Shown: positions 49,306 to 58,172, counted from the stretch's first letter. The stretch: 64,000 nucleotides of DNA from Cellulomonas composti (GCF_007990245.1 NZ_BJWG01000001.1:248001-312000), one strand, 5' to 3'. The notes: generated by a model from the sequence alone, not told the origin. Translations and numbers: made by a program.

Positions 49306-50463
49306 TCACGCCTCCGGCGGACCGAGCACGGACGTCGCGACCGTCGCGTGCGCGGACTCGTCGTCGGACGGGTGGAAGATGCCCGCGAGCACGTCCCGGT
49401 AGAGCCGGCCGAGCTCGTTGCCGCTGAAGTACGAGCCGCCGCCGCTGGCCCGCAGCGCGAGCTCGACGACCTGGCGCGCCGCCTCGGTGGCACGCACCTT
49501 GAGCCCGACGAGCTGCGCGAACCAGCGTGCGCCGTGGTCCGCCTGCTCGTCGACGTCACGCGCCAGCGCGAACACCTGCAGCTCGGTGCCGTCCTGCAGC
49601 AGCGCGGCATCAGCGATGCGCCACCGGATGTCGGGATCCTGCGCGTAGGCACGTCCGTCGTTCTTCATCGAGGTCCGACGACGCGCGTTGGCGACCGCCA
49701 GCTCCACGGCCCGCCGCCCGATCCCCGCGTAGACCGCGCCGAGCAGGATCTCGAACACCGCGAACAACGCGAAGATGAACGGGTCGGCCGACGGCCCGGG
49801 CGGCAGCCGCCGGTAGACGTGCTCGGCGGGTGCGTACGCGCCGTCGAGCACCGTCGTCGCGGACTGGGTCGCGCGCATGCCGAGGGTGTCCCAGTCGTCC
49901 TTCGTCGTGACGCCGTCCCGCCCGACGACCGCGTGCACCAGCCGCGGGTCGTCAGGATCGGTGTCGTCGCGACCGAACGTGGCCAGCCGCGTCCAGACCG
50001 GCGACAGCGACGTGAAGATCTTGGTGCCGTGGAAGCGGTAGCCGCCGTCCGGCTGCGGCTGCGCCCGCGTGCGTGAGCCGAACATCACCAGGTCGTTGCC
50101 CGCCTCCGAGTTGCCGAACGCGAAGACCTCGCCCGCGGCCGCGTCCCGCAGCACGAACTCGACCGACTCGTCCCCGCCTGCGACGAGCTGCGCTGCCAAC
50201 CCCGTGACGACCAGGTGCATGTTGACGGCGAGAGCCGTGGCCGGGGCGGCCGCCGCCAGGCGCGTCTGCTCGCGCGAGACCTCCTCGAGCGTGAGTCCCG
50301 CGCCGCCGAGCCGCCGCGGCACGAACGCGAGCAGATAGCCCGCCGCGACCAGGTCCGCCAGGTCGTCGTGCGGGAACGTGTTGTCCCGGTCGTGCCCGGC
50401 GGCCCGGTCGTGGATCGCGGTGAGCAGGTCGTCGGTCAGGATCGTGCGCAGCTGTCGGGACAT
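49306..50463 (-). CDS. acyl-CoA dehydrogenase-like flavoprotein
   Basis: A 385-residue ACAD-fold enzyme. N-terminal helical domain with FPHDDLADLVAAGYLLAFVPRRLGGAGLTLEEV. The FAD-site region GNSEAGNDLVMFGSRT is unusual compared with canonical TEPxAGSD, and GGYRFHGTKIFTSLSPVWTRLATFGRD follows. The C-terminal bundle has ASGGGSYFSGNELGRLYRDVLAG. The catalytic Glu of classical dehydrogenases is not evident (SYFSGNELGR), so it may be a flavin monooxygenase or dehydrogenase of an unknown substrate. ATG at 50463 is preceded by GAGAGG. Convergent with the VOC gene. Confidence 0.82.
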   Translation of the reverse strand: MSRQLRTILTDDLLTAIHDRAAGHDRDNTFPHDDLADLVAAGYLLAFVPRRLGGAGLTLEEVSREQTRLAAAAPATALAVNMHLVVTGLAAQLVAGGDESVEFVLRDAAAGEVFAFGNSEAGNDLVMFGSRTRAQPQPDGGYRFHGTKIFTSLSPVWTRLATFGRDDTDPDDPRLVHAVVGRDGVTTKDDWDTLGMRATQSATTVLDGAYAPAEHVYRRLPPGPSADPFIFALFAVFEILLGAVYAGIGRRAVELAVANARRRTSMKNDGRAYAQDPDIRWRIADAALLQDGTELQVFALARDVDEQADHGARWFAQLVGLKVRATEAARQVVELALRASGGGSYFSGNELGRLYRDVLAGIFHPSDDESAHATVATSVLGPPEA

Positions 50464-50482
50464 GCCCGTCCTCTCGTCCGTT

Positions 50483-50509
50483 CTCGTCGTGCTCGTCGTG
50501 CTCGTCGTG
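50483..50509. repeat. 9-bp tandem repeat, three copies
   Basis: CTCGTCGTG occurs three times head to tail at 50483-50509, in the 75-bp gap upstream of the ACAD-like gene. It would code Thr-Thr-Ser if the ACAD frame ran upstream. Confidence 0.6.
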
Positions 50510-50538
50510 CAGCGGGGCAACGGGGCGGCGGGTGCCGC

Positions 50539-51351
50539 TCAGGCGACCTCGTCCGGGTCGGAACCGGTGCGCTGCCCGCGGTCCAGCCCGGCGATGCGTG
50601 CGTGGTCGTCGGCGTCGAGCACGACGTCGGCGAGGTCCAGGTTCTCCCGGATGCGGGCGGGCGTCACCGACTTCGGGATCACACCGTGCCCCAGGTCGAG
50701 GTGCCAGCGCAGCACGACCTGCGCGGACGAGACCCCGTGCCGGGCTGCGATCGCGGTGATCACGGGGTCGCGCAGCACGGTGCCGCGCCCGAGCGGGGAC
50801 CAGGCCTGCGTCACGATCCCGTGCTCCGCGTGGAACGCCCGCAGCTCGCGCTGCTGCAGGTAGGGATGCAGCTCGACCTGGTTCACCGTCGGAGCCTGAC
50901 CGCTGTCGTCGAGGATCTGCTCCAGGTGCGCGATCTGGAAGTTGCTCACCCCGACCGAGCGCACCCGACCCTCGTCGCGCAGCCGCAGCAGCTCGCGCCA
51001 CGTCTGGACGTACAGCCCGCGCGACGGGCACGGCCAGTGGATCAGGTACAGGTCGGGTGCGCCGAGCCCCAGCCGCTCGACCGATGCCTCGAACGCCGCA
51101 CGCGCCGCTCCCGTGCCGTGCGCGTCGTTCCACAGCTTCGTCGTGACGAAGACGTCCTCCCGTGCGAGCCCGCTCGCCCGCACGGCTGCGCCGACGCCGT
51201 GCTCGTTGCCGTACAGCCTCGCGGTGTCGACGAGCCGGTACCCCGCGGCGAGGGCCGTCGACACGGCGGGCACCGCATCCTCGTCGGAGACCTTGTACAC
51301 GCCGAACCCGAGCCGGGGCATCGGGACGCCGTCGTGCAGCCGCAGGTCCAT
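50539..51351 (-). CDS. aldo/keto reductase
   Basis: A 270-residue NADPH-dependent aldo/keto reductase (2,5-diketo-gluconate reductase-like). Catalytic tetrad visible: Asp in DTARLYGNE (Asp43, Tyr48), Lys in VTTKLWND (about 72), His in YLIHWPCP (about 105). Then NQVELHPYLQQ, PKSVTPARIRENLDL (NADPH site), and C-terminal HARIAGLDRGQRTGSDPDE. Substrate unknown. ATG at 51351 follows GGTGG; the much longer open frame upstream is a shadow. Its stop lies 75 bp from the ACAD-like gene start. Confidence 0.9.
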   Translation of the reverse strand: MDLRLHDGVPMPRLGFGVYKVSDEDAVPAVSTALAAGYRLVDTARLYGNEHGVGAAVRASGLAREDVFVTTKLWNDAHGTGAARAAFEASVERLGLGAPDLYLIHWPCPSRGLYVQTWRELLRLRDEGRVRSVGVSNFQIAHLEQILDDSGQAPTVNQVELHPYLQQRELRAFHAEHGIVTQAWSPLGRGTVLRDPVITAIAARHGVSSAQVVLRWHLDLGHGVIPKSVTPARIRENLDLADVVLDADDHARIAGLDRGQRTGSDPDEVA

Positions 51352-51420
51352 CCCGCCACCTTGCCACCTGCATCCGTGCCGCACGAGCGCACGTCGGCCC
51401 GTGTGCGGCAGGATGCCCAC

Positions 51421-51708
51421 ATGCCTCACTTCGCGGTCCGCTACACCTACGACCTGCGCGCCGACGCGCGCGACCACTTCCGCACGGAGCACCGGGCGTA
51501 CCTCGCGGGGCTCGCCGACGGCGGTGCTCTGCTCGGCTCGGGGCCGTTCTCCACCGGCGCGGCCGGAGCGCTCATCGTGCTGCGCGCGCGGGACGAGGAG
51601 CACGTGAAGGAGATGCTCGATGCCGACCCGTTCCAGCGCGAGGGTCTCGTCGCCGAGACCGAGGTCCGCGTCTGGGAGATCGTCCTCGGCCCGTGGAGCG
51701 AGGCGTAG
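51421..51708 (+). CDS. YciI family protein
   Basis: A 95-residue YciI-domain protein starting MPHFAVRYTYDLRADARDHFRTEHRAYLAGLADGGALLGSGPF and ending in a short C-terminal EVRVWEIVLGPWSEA. The His-Asp pair of YciI is replaced in part; the active-site residues are not certain. Second YciI gene in the window. The ATG at 51421 is preceded by CAGGAT at 51409-51414, 6 nt away. Its stop is 16 bp before the 18-bp repeat array. Confidence 0.85.
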   Translation: MPHFAVRYTYDLRADARDHFRTEHRAYLAGLADGGALLGSGPFSTGAAGALIVLRARDEEHVKEMLDADPFQREGLVAETEVRVWEIVLGPWSEA

Positions 51709-51724
51709 CCCACCTCGCGTTCGC

Positions 51725-51814
51725 GGTGGTGTGACCCAGCGCGGTGGTGTGACCCAGCGCAGTGGTGTGACCCAGCGCAGTGGTGTGACCCAGCGCAGTG
51801 GTGTGACGCTGCGG
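51725..51814. repeat. 18-bp tandem repeat, four full copies plus a partial fifth
   Basis: GGTGGTGTGACCCAGCGC at 51725-51742 and 51743-51760, then AGTGGTGTGACCCAGCGC at 51761-51778 and 51779-51796, and a partial copy to 51814 that drifts after GTGTGACG. The array fills the 107-bp space between the YciI stop and the stop codon of the minus-strand TerC gene. It lies outside both reading frames. Confidence 0.9.
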
Positions 51815-51815
51815 C

Positions 51816-52865
51816 TCAGACCTGGGGCGGTACCTCGTCGGCGGTCGACACCGTCGCACTCTCGTCGGCCGCCGTGTCCGGGACGTCCGCGCCGCCGCGA
51901 CTGCGCGTCGCGATCAGGCTCGCGATCGCGGTGACGCCGAGGATCCCGACGATCGCGACGAGCGAGAGCCACACCGGGATCTCCGGCGCCCACGGGACGG
52001 GTTCGCCGCCGTTGATGAACGGCACCTCGTTGGTGTGCAGGGCTTCGAGGATCAGCTTGACCCCGATGAACCCGAGCAGCACCGCCAGTCCGTAGCTGAG
52101 GTAGACGAACCGGCTCATCAGGTCGCCCAGCAGGAAGTAGAGCTGGCGCAGGCCCATCAACGCGAAGATGTTCGCCATGATGATGAGGTAGGGCTCGCTC
52201 GTCAGGCCGAAGATGGCGGGGATCGAGTCGAACGCGAACAGGACGTCGGTCGCGCCGAGCGCGACCAGCACGATGAGCATCGGCGTGACGAGCCGGCGGC
52301 CGTTCTCCTTCACCGTCAGGCGCACACCGTGGTACTCGGGCGTCGAGGGCAGCCAGCGCTGGACCAGGCGCAGCAGCAGCGGCGGGTGGTACTCCTCGTC
52401 CTCCTCGCCACCCTCGCCGCGTCCCACCTTCCACGCGGTCCAGACCAGGAACGCACCGAAGATGTAGAACACCCACGAGAACGCCTCGACGACCGCCGCA
52501 CCCGCGACGATGAAGATCCCGCGGAACACCAGCGCGAGCACGATCCCGACGAGCAGCGCGGTCTGCTGGTACGCCCGTGGCACCGCGAACCGCGACATGA
52601 TCAGCATGAAGACGAACAGGTTGTCGACCGACAGCGAGTACTCCGTCAACCACCCCGCGAAGAACTCGCCCGAGTACCGCGGACCGGCCACGGCCCACAC
52701 GCCGAGGCCGAACAGCACCGCCAGCCCGATGTACAGCGCGAGGTAGCGCAGGCACTCCGCGGTGGTCGGGACGTGCGGGCGACGACCCACGATCGCGACG
52801 TCCACGACGAGCACGACGGCCGCGATCCCGAGCGTCACGGCCCAGACGAGAGGATCGACGGTCAC
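51816..52865 (-). CDS. TerC-family membrane protein, paralogue 2
   Basis: A 349-residue protein with about nine transmembrane helices. It has the TerC signature EYSLSVDNLFVFMLIMSRFAVPRAYQQ, and a second conserved site FAFDSIPAIFGLTSEPYLIIMANIFALMGLRQLYF, each with buried Asp residues that would bind cation. A basic/acidic cytoplasmic loop (about 150-200) precedes the second half. Members such as Alx/MeeF export Mn2+. GTG start at 52865 overlaps the upstream paralogue (GTGA), so the two are co-translated from the yybP-ykoY-controlled transcript. Thr/Asp-rich C-terminal tail. Confidence 0.92.
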   Translation of the reverse strand: MTVDPLVWAVTLGIAAVVLVVDVAIVGRRPHVPTTAECLRYLALYIGLAVLFGLGVWAVAGPRYSGEFFAGWLTEYSLSVDNLFVFMLIMSRFAVPRAYQQTALLVGIVLALVFRGIFIVAGAAVVEAFSWVFYIFGAFLVWTAWKVGRGEGGEEDEEYHPPLLLRLVQRWLPSTPEYHGVRLTVKENGRRLVTPMLIVLVALGATDVLFAFDSIPAIFGLTSEPYLIIMANIFALMGLRQLYFLLGDLMSRFVYLSYGLAVLLGFIGVKLILEALHTNEVPFINGGEPVPWAPEIPVWLSLVAIVGILGVTAIASLIATRSRGGADVPDTAADESATVSTADEVPPQV

Positions 52866-53953
52866 GGGAGGTCCGCCGGGTCCGGCGTGGTGGGCTCCGT
52901 CGTGGAGGGCTCCGTCGTGGTGGGCTCCGTCGTCGGCCCGTCCGCGGTCGCGTCCGCAGTCGTGGCAGCGTCCGCGCGACCGGTCGCGATCAGGCTCGCG
53001 ACCGTCGCGACCGCCAGCGTGCCGAGGATCACGGTCAGCGACAGCCAGATCGGGATCTCCGGCGCCCACTCGACCGGCTCACCGCCGTTGATGAACGGCA
53101 GCTCGTTGACGTGCAGCGCGTGCAGCAGCAGCTTCACGCCGATGAACGCGAGGATCACCGCCAGGCCCTGCGAGAGGTAGACGAGCCGCTCGAGCAGCCC
53201 GCCGATGAGGAAGTAGAGCTGGCGCAGGCCGAGCAGCGCGAACGCGTTCGCGGTGAACACGATGTACGGCTCGCTGGTCAGTCCGTAGATCGCGGGGATC
53301 GAGTCGAACGCGAACAGCAGGTCCGCCGAGCCGATGGCCACCATCACGACGAGCATCGGCGTGACGAGCCGCTTGCCGTCGATCCGCACCGTGAGCCGGT
53401 CGCCGTGGTACTCGTCCGTCGTCGGGACGACGCGCTTGAGCATGCGCACCGCGAAGCCGTCGCGCTGCAGCGACACGTCCTCTGCGACGTCGCTGTCGTG
53501 CTTCTCGCGCGCGAGGCTGATCGCCGTGTACACGAGGAACGCGCCGAACAGGTAGAACACCCACGAGAACTGCTCGATCGCCGCCGCGCCGGCCAGGATG
53601 AAGACCGTCCGCAGCACGAGCGCGATCGCCACGCCGACGAGCAGCACCTTCTGCTGGTAGGGCCGCGGCACCGCGAACTTCGTCATGATCACGAGGAAGA
53701 CGAACAGGTTGTCGACCGACAGGCTCTTCTCGGTCACGTACCCCGCGAAGTACTCCGCTCCCGGTCCCCAGCCGGCGACCACGCCCAAGCCGACGCCGAA
53801 CACGACTGCGAGGCCGATGTAGACGGCCGACCAGATCGCCGACTCGCGAAACGTCGGCTCGTGCGGCGTGCGCACGTGCGCGTAGAAGTCGAAGACGAGG
53901 AGCCCGACGATCGCCAACGCGGTCAGGGCCCAGACCAGGCCAGAGACATCCAT
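52862..53953 (-). CDS. TerC-family membrane protein, paralogue 1 (Mn2+ export candidate)
   Basis: A 363-residue TerC protein of about nine helices. It has EKSLSVDNLFVFLVIMTKFAVPRPYQQ and FAFDSIPAIYGLTSEPYIVFTANAFALLGLRQLYF, matching Alx/YkoY proteins that efflux manganese. ATG at 53953 is chosen over ATG 53959 because GGAGG sits 7 nt before it. The C-terminal tail repeats TTEP three times and is encoded by a 15-bp repeat. Directly downstream of a yybP-ykoY riboswitch, arguing for Mn2+ homeostasis rather than tellurite resistance. Confidence 0.94.
   Translation of the reverse strand: MDVSGLVWALTALAIVGLLVFDFYAHVRTPHEPTFRESAIWSAVYIGLAVVFGVGLGVVAGWGPGAEYFAGYVTEKSLSVDNLFVFLVIMTKFAVPRPYQQKVLLVGVAIALVLRTVFILAGAAAIEQFSWVFYLFGAFLVYTAISLAREKHDSDVAEDVSLQRDGFAVRMLKRVVPTTDEYHGDRLTVRIDGKRLVTPMLVVMVAIGSADLLFAFDSIPAIYGLTSEPYIVFTANAFALLGLRQLYFLIGGLLERLVYLSQGLAVILAFIGVKLLLHALHVNELPFINGGEPVEWAPEIPIWLSLTVILGTLAVATVASLIATGRADAATTADATADGPTTEPTTTEPSTTEPTTPDPADLP
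52886..52930 (-). repeat. 15-bp in-frame repeat coding for Thr-Thr-Glu-Pro units
   Basis: CGTGGTGGGCTCCGT, CGTGGAGGGCTCCGT and CGTGGTGGGCTCCGT stand head to tail on the plus strand (52886-52900, 52901-52915, 52916-52930). They encode the TTEP repeats in the TerC paralogue 1 tail. Confidence 0.7.
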
Positions 53954-53964
53954 GGGCATTCCTC

Positions 53965-54090
53965 CGGTACGGGTGCGGTGCAGTACCGAAGGTCTCCCCC
54001 ACCCGCCGAGACCGGGAGGCCGACCGCGCCGGGGCCCGTGCGGACGGGAACCGTGATGACGACGCGATCGCTTATGGGGTACTCCCCTTC
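53965..54090 (-). ncRNA. yybP-ykoY manganese riboswitch
   Basis: Read on the minus strand, GAAGGGGAGTA (54090-54080) and GGGGGAGACCTTCGG (54000-53986) are the two hallmark strands of the yybP-ykoY aptamer. GAAGG pairs with CCTTC to close P1. The region between forms GC-rich helices. Downstream, CGGTAC (53988-53983) can pair with GTACCG (53970-53965), a hairpin that abuts the Shine-Dalgarno GGAGG (53965-53961); it also shares C53988 with P1, so P1 formation and this hairpin compete. That is a plausible translation switch. Its partner is a TerC gene. Confidence 0.92.
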
Positions 54091-54122
54091 ACAACCGCGG
54101 ACAGCATACGGGCGCCCGCGGC

Positions 54123-54551
54123 TCACTGCACACAGAACTCGTTGCCCTCAGGGTCCGTCATGGTCACCCAGAAGCTGCCGAGCTCGTCCTTCTCGTACAG
54201 CCGGGTCGCGCCCAGCGCCTCGAGCTCGGCCACTCGTGCTCGGACCGCGGCCGGGCGTTCCTCGCGCGGCAGGTGCGACGCGACGCCGACGTCCAGGTGC
54301 ACGCGGTTCTTGGCGGTCTTGCCCTCGGGCACCCGCTGAAACCACAGCCGCGGCCCGACGCCGTCCGGGTCCACGACCGCATACGCCGACTCGCGCTGGT
54401 CGAGCGGCACGTTCATCGCGTCCAGCGCCTCCTCCCACGTCGTGAACGGCGGCGGGGGTGAGTCCTCGACGTAGCCCAGCGCGGCCGCCCAGAACCGCCC
54501 CAGCGTCGGCGGGTGCGCGGCGTCGAACGTTACCTGGAGCTTCACGGCCAT
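54123..54551 (-). CDS. VOC family protein (glyoxalase superfamily)
   Basis: A 142-residue VOC protein with two glyoxalase-like halves: VTFDAAHPPTLGRFWAAALGY and [59 protein letters not shown]. The His in HLDV and Glu near EFCV are plausible metal ligands. Typical of small actinobacterial VOC proteins with unknown substrate. ATG at 54551 follows AGGAGG, ruling out the longer in-frame start at 54641, whose first 30 residues (RRSARRSARRSA) come from a 12-bp repeat. Confidence 0.87.
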   Translation of the reverse strand: MAVKLQVTFDAAHPPTLGRFWAAALGYVEDSPPPPFTTWEEALDAMNVPLDQRESAYAVVDPDGVGPRLWFQRVPEGKTAKNRVHLDVGVASHLPREERPAAVRARVAELEALGATRLYEKDELGSFWVTMTDPEGNEFCVQ

Positions 54552-54566
54552 CGGTTCCTCCTGGAG

Positions 54567-54602
54567 TGCGGACCTGCGTGCGGACCTACGTGCGGACCTG
54601 CG
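54567..54602. repeat. 12-bp tandem repeat, three copies
   Basis: TGCGGACCTGCG (54567-54578), TGCGGACCTACG (54579-54590) and TGCGGACCTGCG (54591-54602) lie between the VOC start and the uvrB stop. Confidence 0.8.
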
Positions 54603-54637
54603 TGGGGGCTGCCGTGCGCTGGGCTCGGCCCGGCTGC

Positions 54638-56743
54638 TCACGCGGTCGCCGCGTGCATCTGCCGGAGCTCCTTCTTGAGCCCGGAGATCTCGTCGCGCAA
54701 CCGGGCGGCGAGCTCGAACTGCAGCTCGCCCGCCGCCGCGTGCATCTGGTCGGTGAGCTCCTGGATGAGCCCGGCCAGGTCGCCCGCCGCCGCGCCGACC
54801 AGACGCGTGCGCTCGTCCCGCGGTGCGCCCTTCGACCCGAAGCCCGGCACGGGCGCCTTGCCGCGGCTCGACTGCCGACCGCCGCCGCCGAGCAGCTCGG
54901 CCGTGTCCGCGTCCTCGCGCGCGAGCAGGTCGGTGATGTCGCCGATCTTCTTGCGCAGCGGCTGCGGGTCGATGCCGTTGGCGGTGTTGTACGCGACCTG
55001 CTTCTCCCGGCGGCGGTTCGTCTCGTCGATCGCGAGGCGCATCGCGTCGGTGACCCTGTCGGCGTACATGTGGACCTCGCCGGAGACGTTGCGCGCGGCA
55101 CGCCCGATCGTCTGGATGAGCGACTTGCCCGACCGCAGGAAGCCCTCCTTGTCGGCGTCGAGGATCGCGACGAGCGAGACCTCGGGCAGGTCCAGCCCCT
55201 CACGCAGCAGGTTGATGCCGACGAGCACGTCGTACTCACCGAGCCGCAGCTCGCGCAGGAGCTCGACGCGGCGCAGCGTGTCCACCTCGGAGTGCAGGTA
55301 GCGCACCCGCACCCCCTTCTCGAGGAAGTAGTCGGTCAGGTCCTCGGCCATCTTCTTGGTCAGCGTCGTGACGAGCACGCGCTCGTCGCGGTCGACCCGG
55401 TCGCGGATCTCGCCGAGCAGGTCGTCGATCTGACCCTTGGTGGGCTTGACGACGACCTCGGGGTCGACCAGACCCGTCGGGCGGATGATCTGTTCGACCA
55501 CACCGTCGGAGATGGACAGCTCGTAGTCACCGGGCGTCGCCGACAGGTAGACCGTCTGGCCGATCCGCTCGACGAACTCCTCCCACCGCAACGGCCGGTT
55601 GTCGACCGCGCTCGGCAGCCGGAACCCGTGCTCGACGAGCGCCCGCTTGCGGGACATGTCCCCCTCGAACATCGCACCGATCTGCGGCACGGTCACGTGC
55701 GACTCGTCGATGACCAGCAGGAAGTCCTCGGGGAAGAAGTCGAGCAGCGTGTTCGGCGCGGAGCCGGCCGTGCGTCCGTCGATGTGGCGTGAGTAGTTCT
55801 CGATCCCCGAGCACGAGCCGATCTGACGCATCATCTCGATGTCGTACGTCGTCCTCATCTGCAGGCGCTGCGCCTCGAGCAGCTTGCCCTGCCGCTCGAG
55901 CTCGGCCAGCCGCGCCTCGAGCTCGGCCTCGATCCCCCCGATCGCGTGCTCCATGCGCTCGGGGCCGGCGACGTAGTGCGTCGCCGGGAAGATCATCATC
56001 TGCTGCTCCGAGCGGACGACGTCACCCGTCAGCGGGTGGAGCGTCGCGATCGCCTCGATCTCGTCGCCGAAGAACTCGATCCGGATCGCGAGCTCCTCGT
56101 ACATCGGGATGATCTCGACCGTGTCCCCCCGCACGCGGAACGTGCCGCGCGAGAACGCGACGTCGTTGCGCGTGTACTGCATCTCCACGAAGCGCCGCAG
56201 CAGCCGGTCCCGCTCGATCTCCTGGCCCACTTCGAGCGTGACCATCCGGTCGACGTACTCCTGGGGCGTGCCCAGGCCGTAGATGCACGAGACCGACGCG
56301 ACCACGACGACGTCGCGCCGGGTCAGGAGCGACGAGGTCGCCGAGTGCCGCAGGCGCTCGACCTCCTCGTTGATCGAGCTGTCCTTCTCGATGTAGGTGT
56401 CCGTCTGAGCGATGTACGCCTCAGGCTGGTAGTAGTCGTAGTACGAGACGAAGTACTCGACGGCGTTGTTCGGCAGCAGCTCGCGGAACTCCGTCGCGAG
56501 CTGGGCCGCCAGCGTCTTGTTCGGTGCCATGACGAGCGTCGGCCGCTGGACCTGCTCGATGAGCCAGGCCGTCGTCGCCGACTTGCCCGTCCCGGTCGCA
56601 CCCAGGAGCACGACGTCCTTCTCGCCCGCGTTGAGGCGGGCGGTCAGCGCGGCGATCGCCGCCGGCTGGTCGCCCGAGGGTGTGAAGTCGGAGACGACCT
56701 CGAACGGGGAGACCGTGCGCTGCAACTCGGTGACGGGACGCAT
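54638..56743 (-). CDS. uvrB: excinuclease ABC subunit B
   Basis: A 701-residue helicase-like damage verification protein. It has Walker [16 protein letters not shown], helicase motif II DESH, the beta-hairpin region [23 protein letters not shown], and motifs V-VI ([39 protein letters not shown]). The C-terminal UVR domain is at 660-700. Full length. ATG at 56743 gives [20 protein letters not shown]; a GTG 6 nt earlier is less likely. TACCGT is 6 nt upstream (56750-56755), suggesting a leaderless mRNA. No LexA box seen here. Confidence 0.97.
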   Translation of the reverse strand: MRPVTELQRTVSPFEVVSDFTPSGDQPAAIAALTARLNAGEKDVVLLGATGTGKSATTAWLIEQVQRPTLVMAPNKTLAAQLATEFRELLPNNAVEYFVSYYDYYQPEAYIAQTDTYIEKDSSINEEVERLRHSATSSLLTRRDVVVVASVSCIYGLGTPQEYVDRMVTLEVGQEIERDRLLRRFVEMQYTRNDVAFSRGTFRVRGDTVEIIPMYEELAIRIEFFGDEIEAIATLHPLTGDVVRSEQQMMIFPATHYVAGPERMEHAIGGIEAELEARLAELERQGKLLEAQRLQMRTTYDIEMMRQIGSCSGIENYSRHIDGRTAGSAPNTLLDFFPEDFLLVIDESHVTVPQIGAMFEGDMSRKRALVEHGFRLPSAVDNRPLRWEEFVERIGQTVYLSATPGDYELSISDGVVEQIIRPTGLVDPEVVVKPTKGQIDDLLGEIRDRVDRDERVLVTTLTKKMAEDLTDYFLEKGVRVRYLHSEVDTLRRVELLRELRLGEYDVLVGINLLREGLDLPEVSLVAILDADKEGFLRSGKSLIQTIGRAARNVSGEVHMYADRVTDAMRLAIDETNRRREKQVAYNTANGIDPQPLRKKIGDITDLLAREDADTAELLGGGGRQSSRGKAPVPGFGSKGAPRDERTRLVGAAAGDLAGLIQELTDQMHAAAGELQFELAARLRDEISGLKKELRQMHAATA

Positions 56744-56749
56744 CCCCAC

Positions 56750-56755
56750 ACGGTA
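56750..56755 (-). promoter_or_regulatory. candidate -10 hexamer TACCGT before uvrB
   Basis: Minus-strand TACCGT ends 6 nt before the ATG at 56743 and supports that ATG over the upstream GTG. Confidence 0.35.
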
Positions 56756-56783
56756 CGTCGAGCCACCGACACGCTGCCCGGGC

Positions 56784-56803
56784 GCGGGCGCCCGGGCGCC
56801 CGC
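56784..56803 (-). terminator. 20-bp GC palindrome after the unknown gene, terminator-like
   Basis: GCGGGCGCCC directly followed by its exact reverse complement GGGCGCCCGC. It lies 7 nt after the stop codon of the minus-strand unknown gene. Without a spacer it cannot form a loop at full length; the inner few pairs would open. GC-rich, no T run. Confidence 0.4.
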
Positions 56804-56810
56804 TACGCCC

Positions 56811-57224
56811 CTACTCCTTGCCGCTGACCAGGGTGACGATCGCGCCGCGGTCCTCCGCGACGATGGCCGAGACGTACCAGTCCATGTACGCCTCGTAGGC
56901 GGAGAAGCCGCGGATCTTGCGCTTGGCCGCGGGCACCAGCATCGAGACCCCGCCGTCCTTGACGTTGAACGCCGTGATGGCGGTGCGTGCGGTCGTGCGA
57001 CCCACGGCGCGGTTGGTCTCGAGCACGAACTTCATGAGCTCGTCGCCCTCGAAGTGGTCCCGGAGCGAGAGCGTCACCGCATGCGGCGTCCGCGACTCGA
57101 CGCGCACGCGGCAGTTCGGGTCGTCGACGCTCGCCGCGCACTTCTCCGCGAGCTCGAGCATCCGCGTCTCGGTCAGGGTCGAGCCGACCGACACCGACGC
57201 GCGGGTCTGCGCGGGCTTGGCCAT
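56811..57224 (-). CDS. conserved hypothetical protein between coaE and uvrB
   Basis: A 137-residue protein I do not recognise. Predicted alpha/beta: [15 protein letters not shown] helix, [20 protein letters not shown] strand, then [34 protein letters not shown] and [29 protein letters not shown]. No signal peptide, no metal-binding cluster (two Cys only). The pattern of short beta strands resembles a small alpha/beta sandwich, but this is weak. GAGGAGG before the ATG at 57224 makes it a well-translated gene. Position between coaE and uvrB is not one I know for a named family. Confidence 0.7.
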   Translation of the reverse strand: MAKPAQTRASVSVGSTLTETRMLELAEKCAASVDDPNCRVRVESRTPHAVTLSLRDHFEGDELMKFVLETNRAVGRTTARTAITAFNVKDGGVSMLVPAAKRKIRGFSAYEAYMDWYVSAIVAEDRGAIVTLVSGKE

Positions 57225-57444
57225 GGGTTCCTCCTCGTCGTCGCCGCAGGGTTGTCGCGGCTGTTGTTGCTCCACTCTCATCGGCATCCGGGCCGGATGC
57301 TCTGAGGCGCGGATCACACGATGCCCGAATCACCCCGGTTGCAACAGGCCGACAGAGACCTTCGTCCCGCGATGGAGCGCTCTCCGACCGTCCAGCGGCC
57401 ACGTGGGGTTCAGATCTGGGGCTCGGCCGGCGCCCGTGGCGGGC

Positions 57445-58074
57445 TCAGCGGCGCTCCGCGGACTCCTCGTCGGCCCGTTCGTGCGCCACGCGGTCCCACA
57501 GGTCGTCGACCTGTGCGACGAGGTTCGCCTCACTGCCCGTACCGTCCAGCACGACGTCCGCCGCCTCGAGGCGCTCGTCGTCGGACGCCTGCGCGGCGAC
57601 CCTGGCCTCCGCGTCCGTCCGGTCCATCCCGCGCAGCCGGACGAGCCGTTCGACCCGCAGCAGCGCGGGCGCATGGACGACGACGACGAGGTGGAAGTCC
57701 TCGGCCTGACCGGTCTCGACGAGCAGGGGCACGTCGTGCACGACGACGGCGCCGTGGTCGGCGGCACCGGCGGCGGCCTCCCGTTCGGCGGCGAGCCGCC
57801 GGACCACGGGGTGCACGATCGCGTCGAGTCGCGCGCGCTGCCCGTCGTCGGCGAACACCACGGCGGCGAGCGCCGCACGGTCGAGCGACCCGTCGGGGGC
57901 CAGCATCCCGACGCCGAACGCCTCGACGACCTCGCCGAGGCCGACCGAACCCGGTGCGACCGCCTCGCGCGCGAGCGCGTCATGGTCGATCACGACGGCA
58001 CCGTGCTCGTGCAACCGCCGCGACGCGACGGACTTGCCGGCGCCGATCCCGCCCGTCAACCCGATCCGCTGCAT
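57445..58074 (-). CDS. coaE: dephospho-CoA kinase
   Basis: A 209-residue kinase for the last step of CoA synthesis. P-loop GLTGGIGAGKSVAS at residues about 6-16, VVIDHDALAREAV, VVVHDVPLLVETG (Walker B-like), and ALLRVERLVRLRGMDRTDAEARVAAQASDDERLEAADVVLDG. It lacks the C-terminal GrpB-like (UPF0157) extension seen in mycobacterial CoaE. ATG at 58074. Follows rpsA after the terminator, so expressed by read-through or its own promoter. Confidence 0.94.
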   Translation of the reverse strand: MQRIGLTGGIGAGKSVASRRLHEHGAVVIDHDALAREAVAPGSVGLGEVVEAFGVGMLAPDGSLDRAALAAVVFADDGQRARLDAIVHPVVRRLAAEREAAAGAADHGAVVVHDVPLLVETGQAEDFHLVVVVHAPALLRVERLVRLRGMDRTDAEARVAAQASDDERLEAADVVLDGTGSEANLVAQVDDLWDRVAHERADEESAERR

Positions 58075-58172
58075 CCCGCCATCCTGCCCCGGACCGGCGC
58101 CGGGATCGACCCGAACGACGAAGTCGGGCATCGGCGACCCGTGGGCCGACGCCGCGTCGTCGGCCGGGAACG

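Noticed and set aside
51816-53953. Reading the TerC pair as tellurite resistance genes
   Set aside because: The family name is historical. No other ter genes are here and the yybP-ykoY riboswitch points to manganese.
56744-56810. LexA box in front of uvrB
   Set aside because: No GAAC-NNNN-GTTC-like string was found between uvrB and the next gene; only a GC palindrome and a TACCGT hexamer are present.
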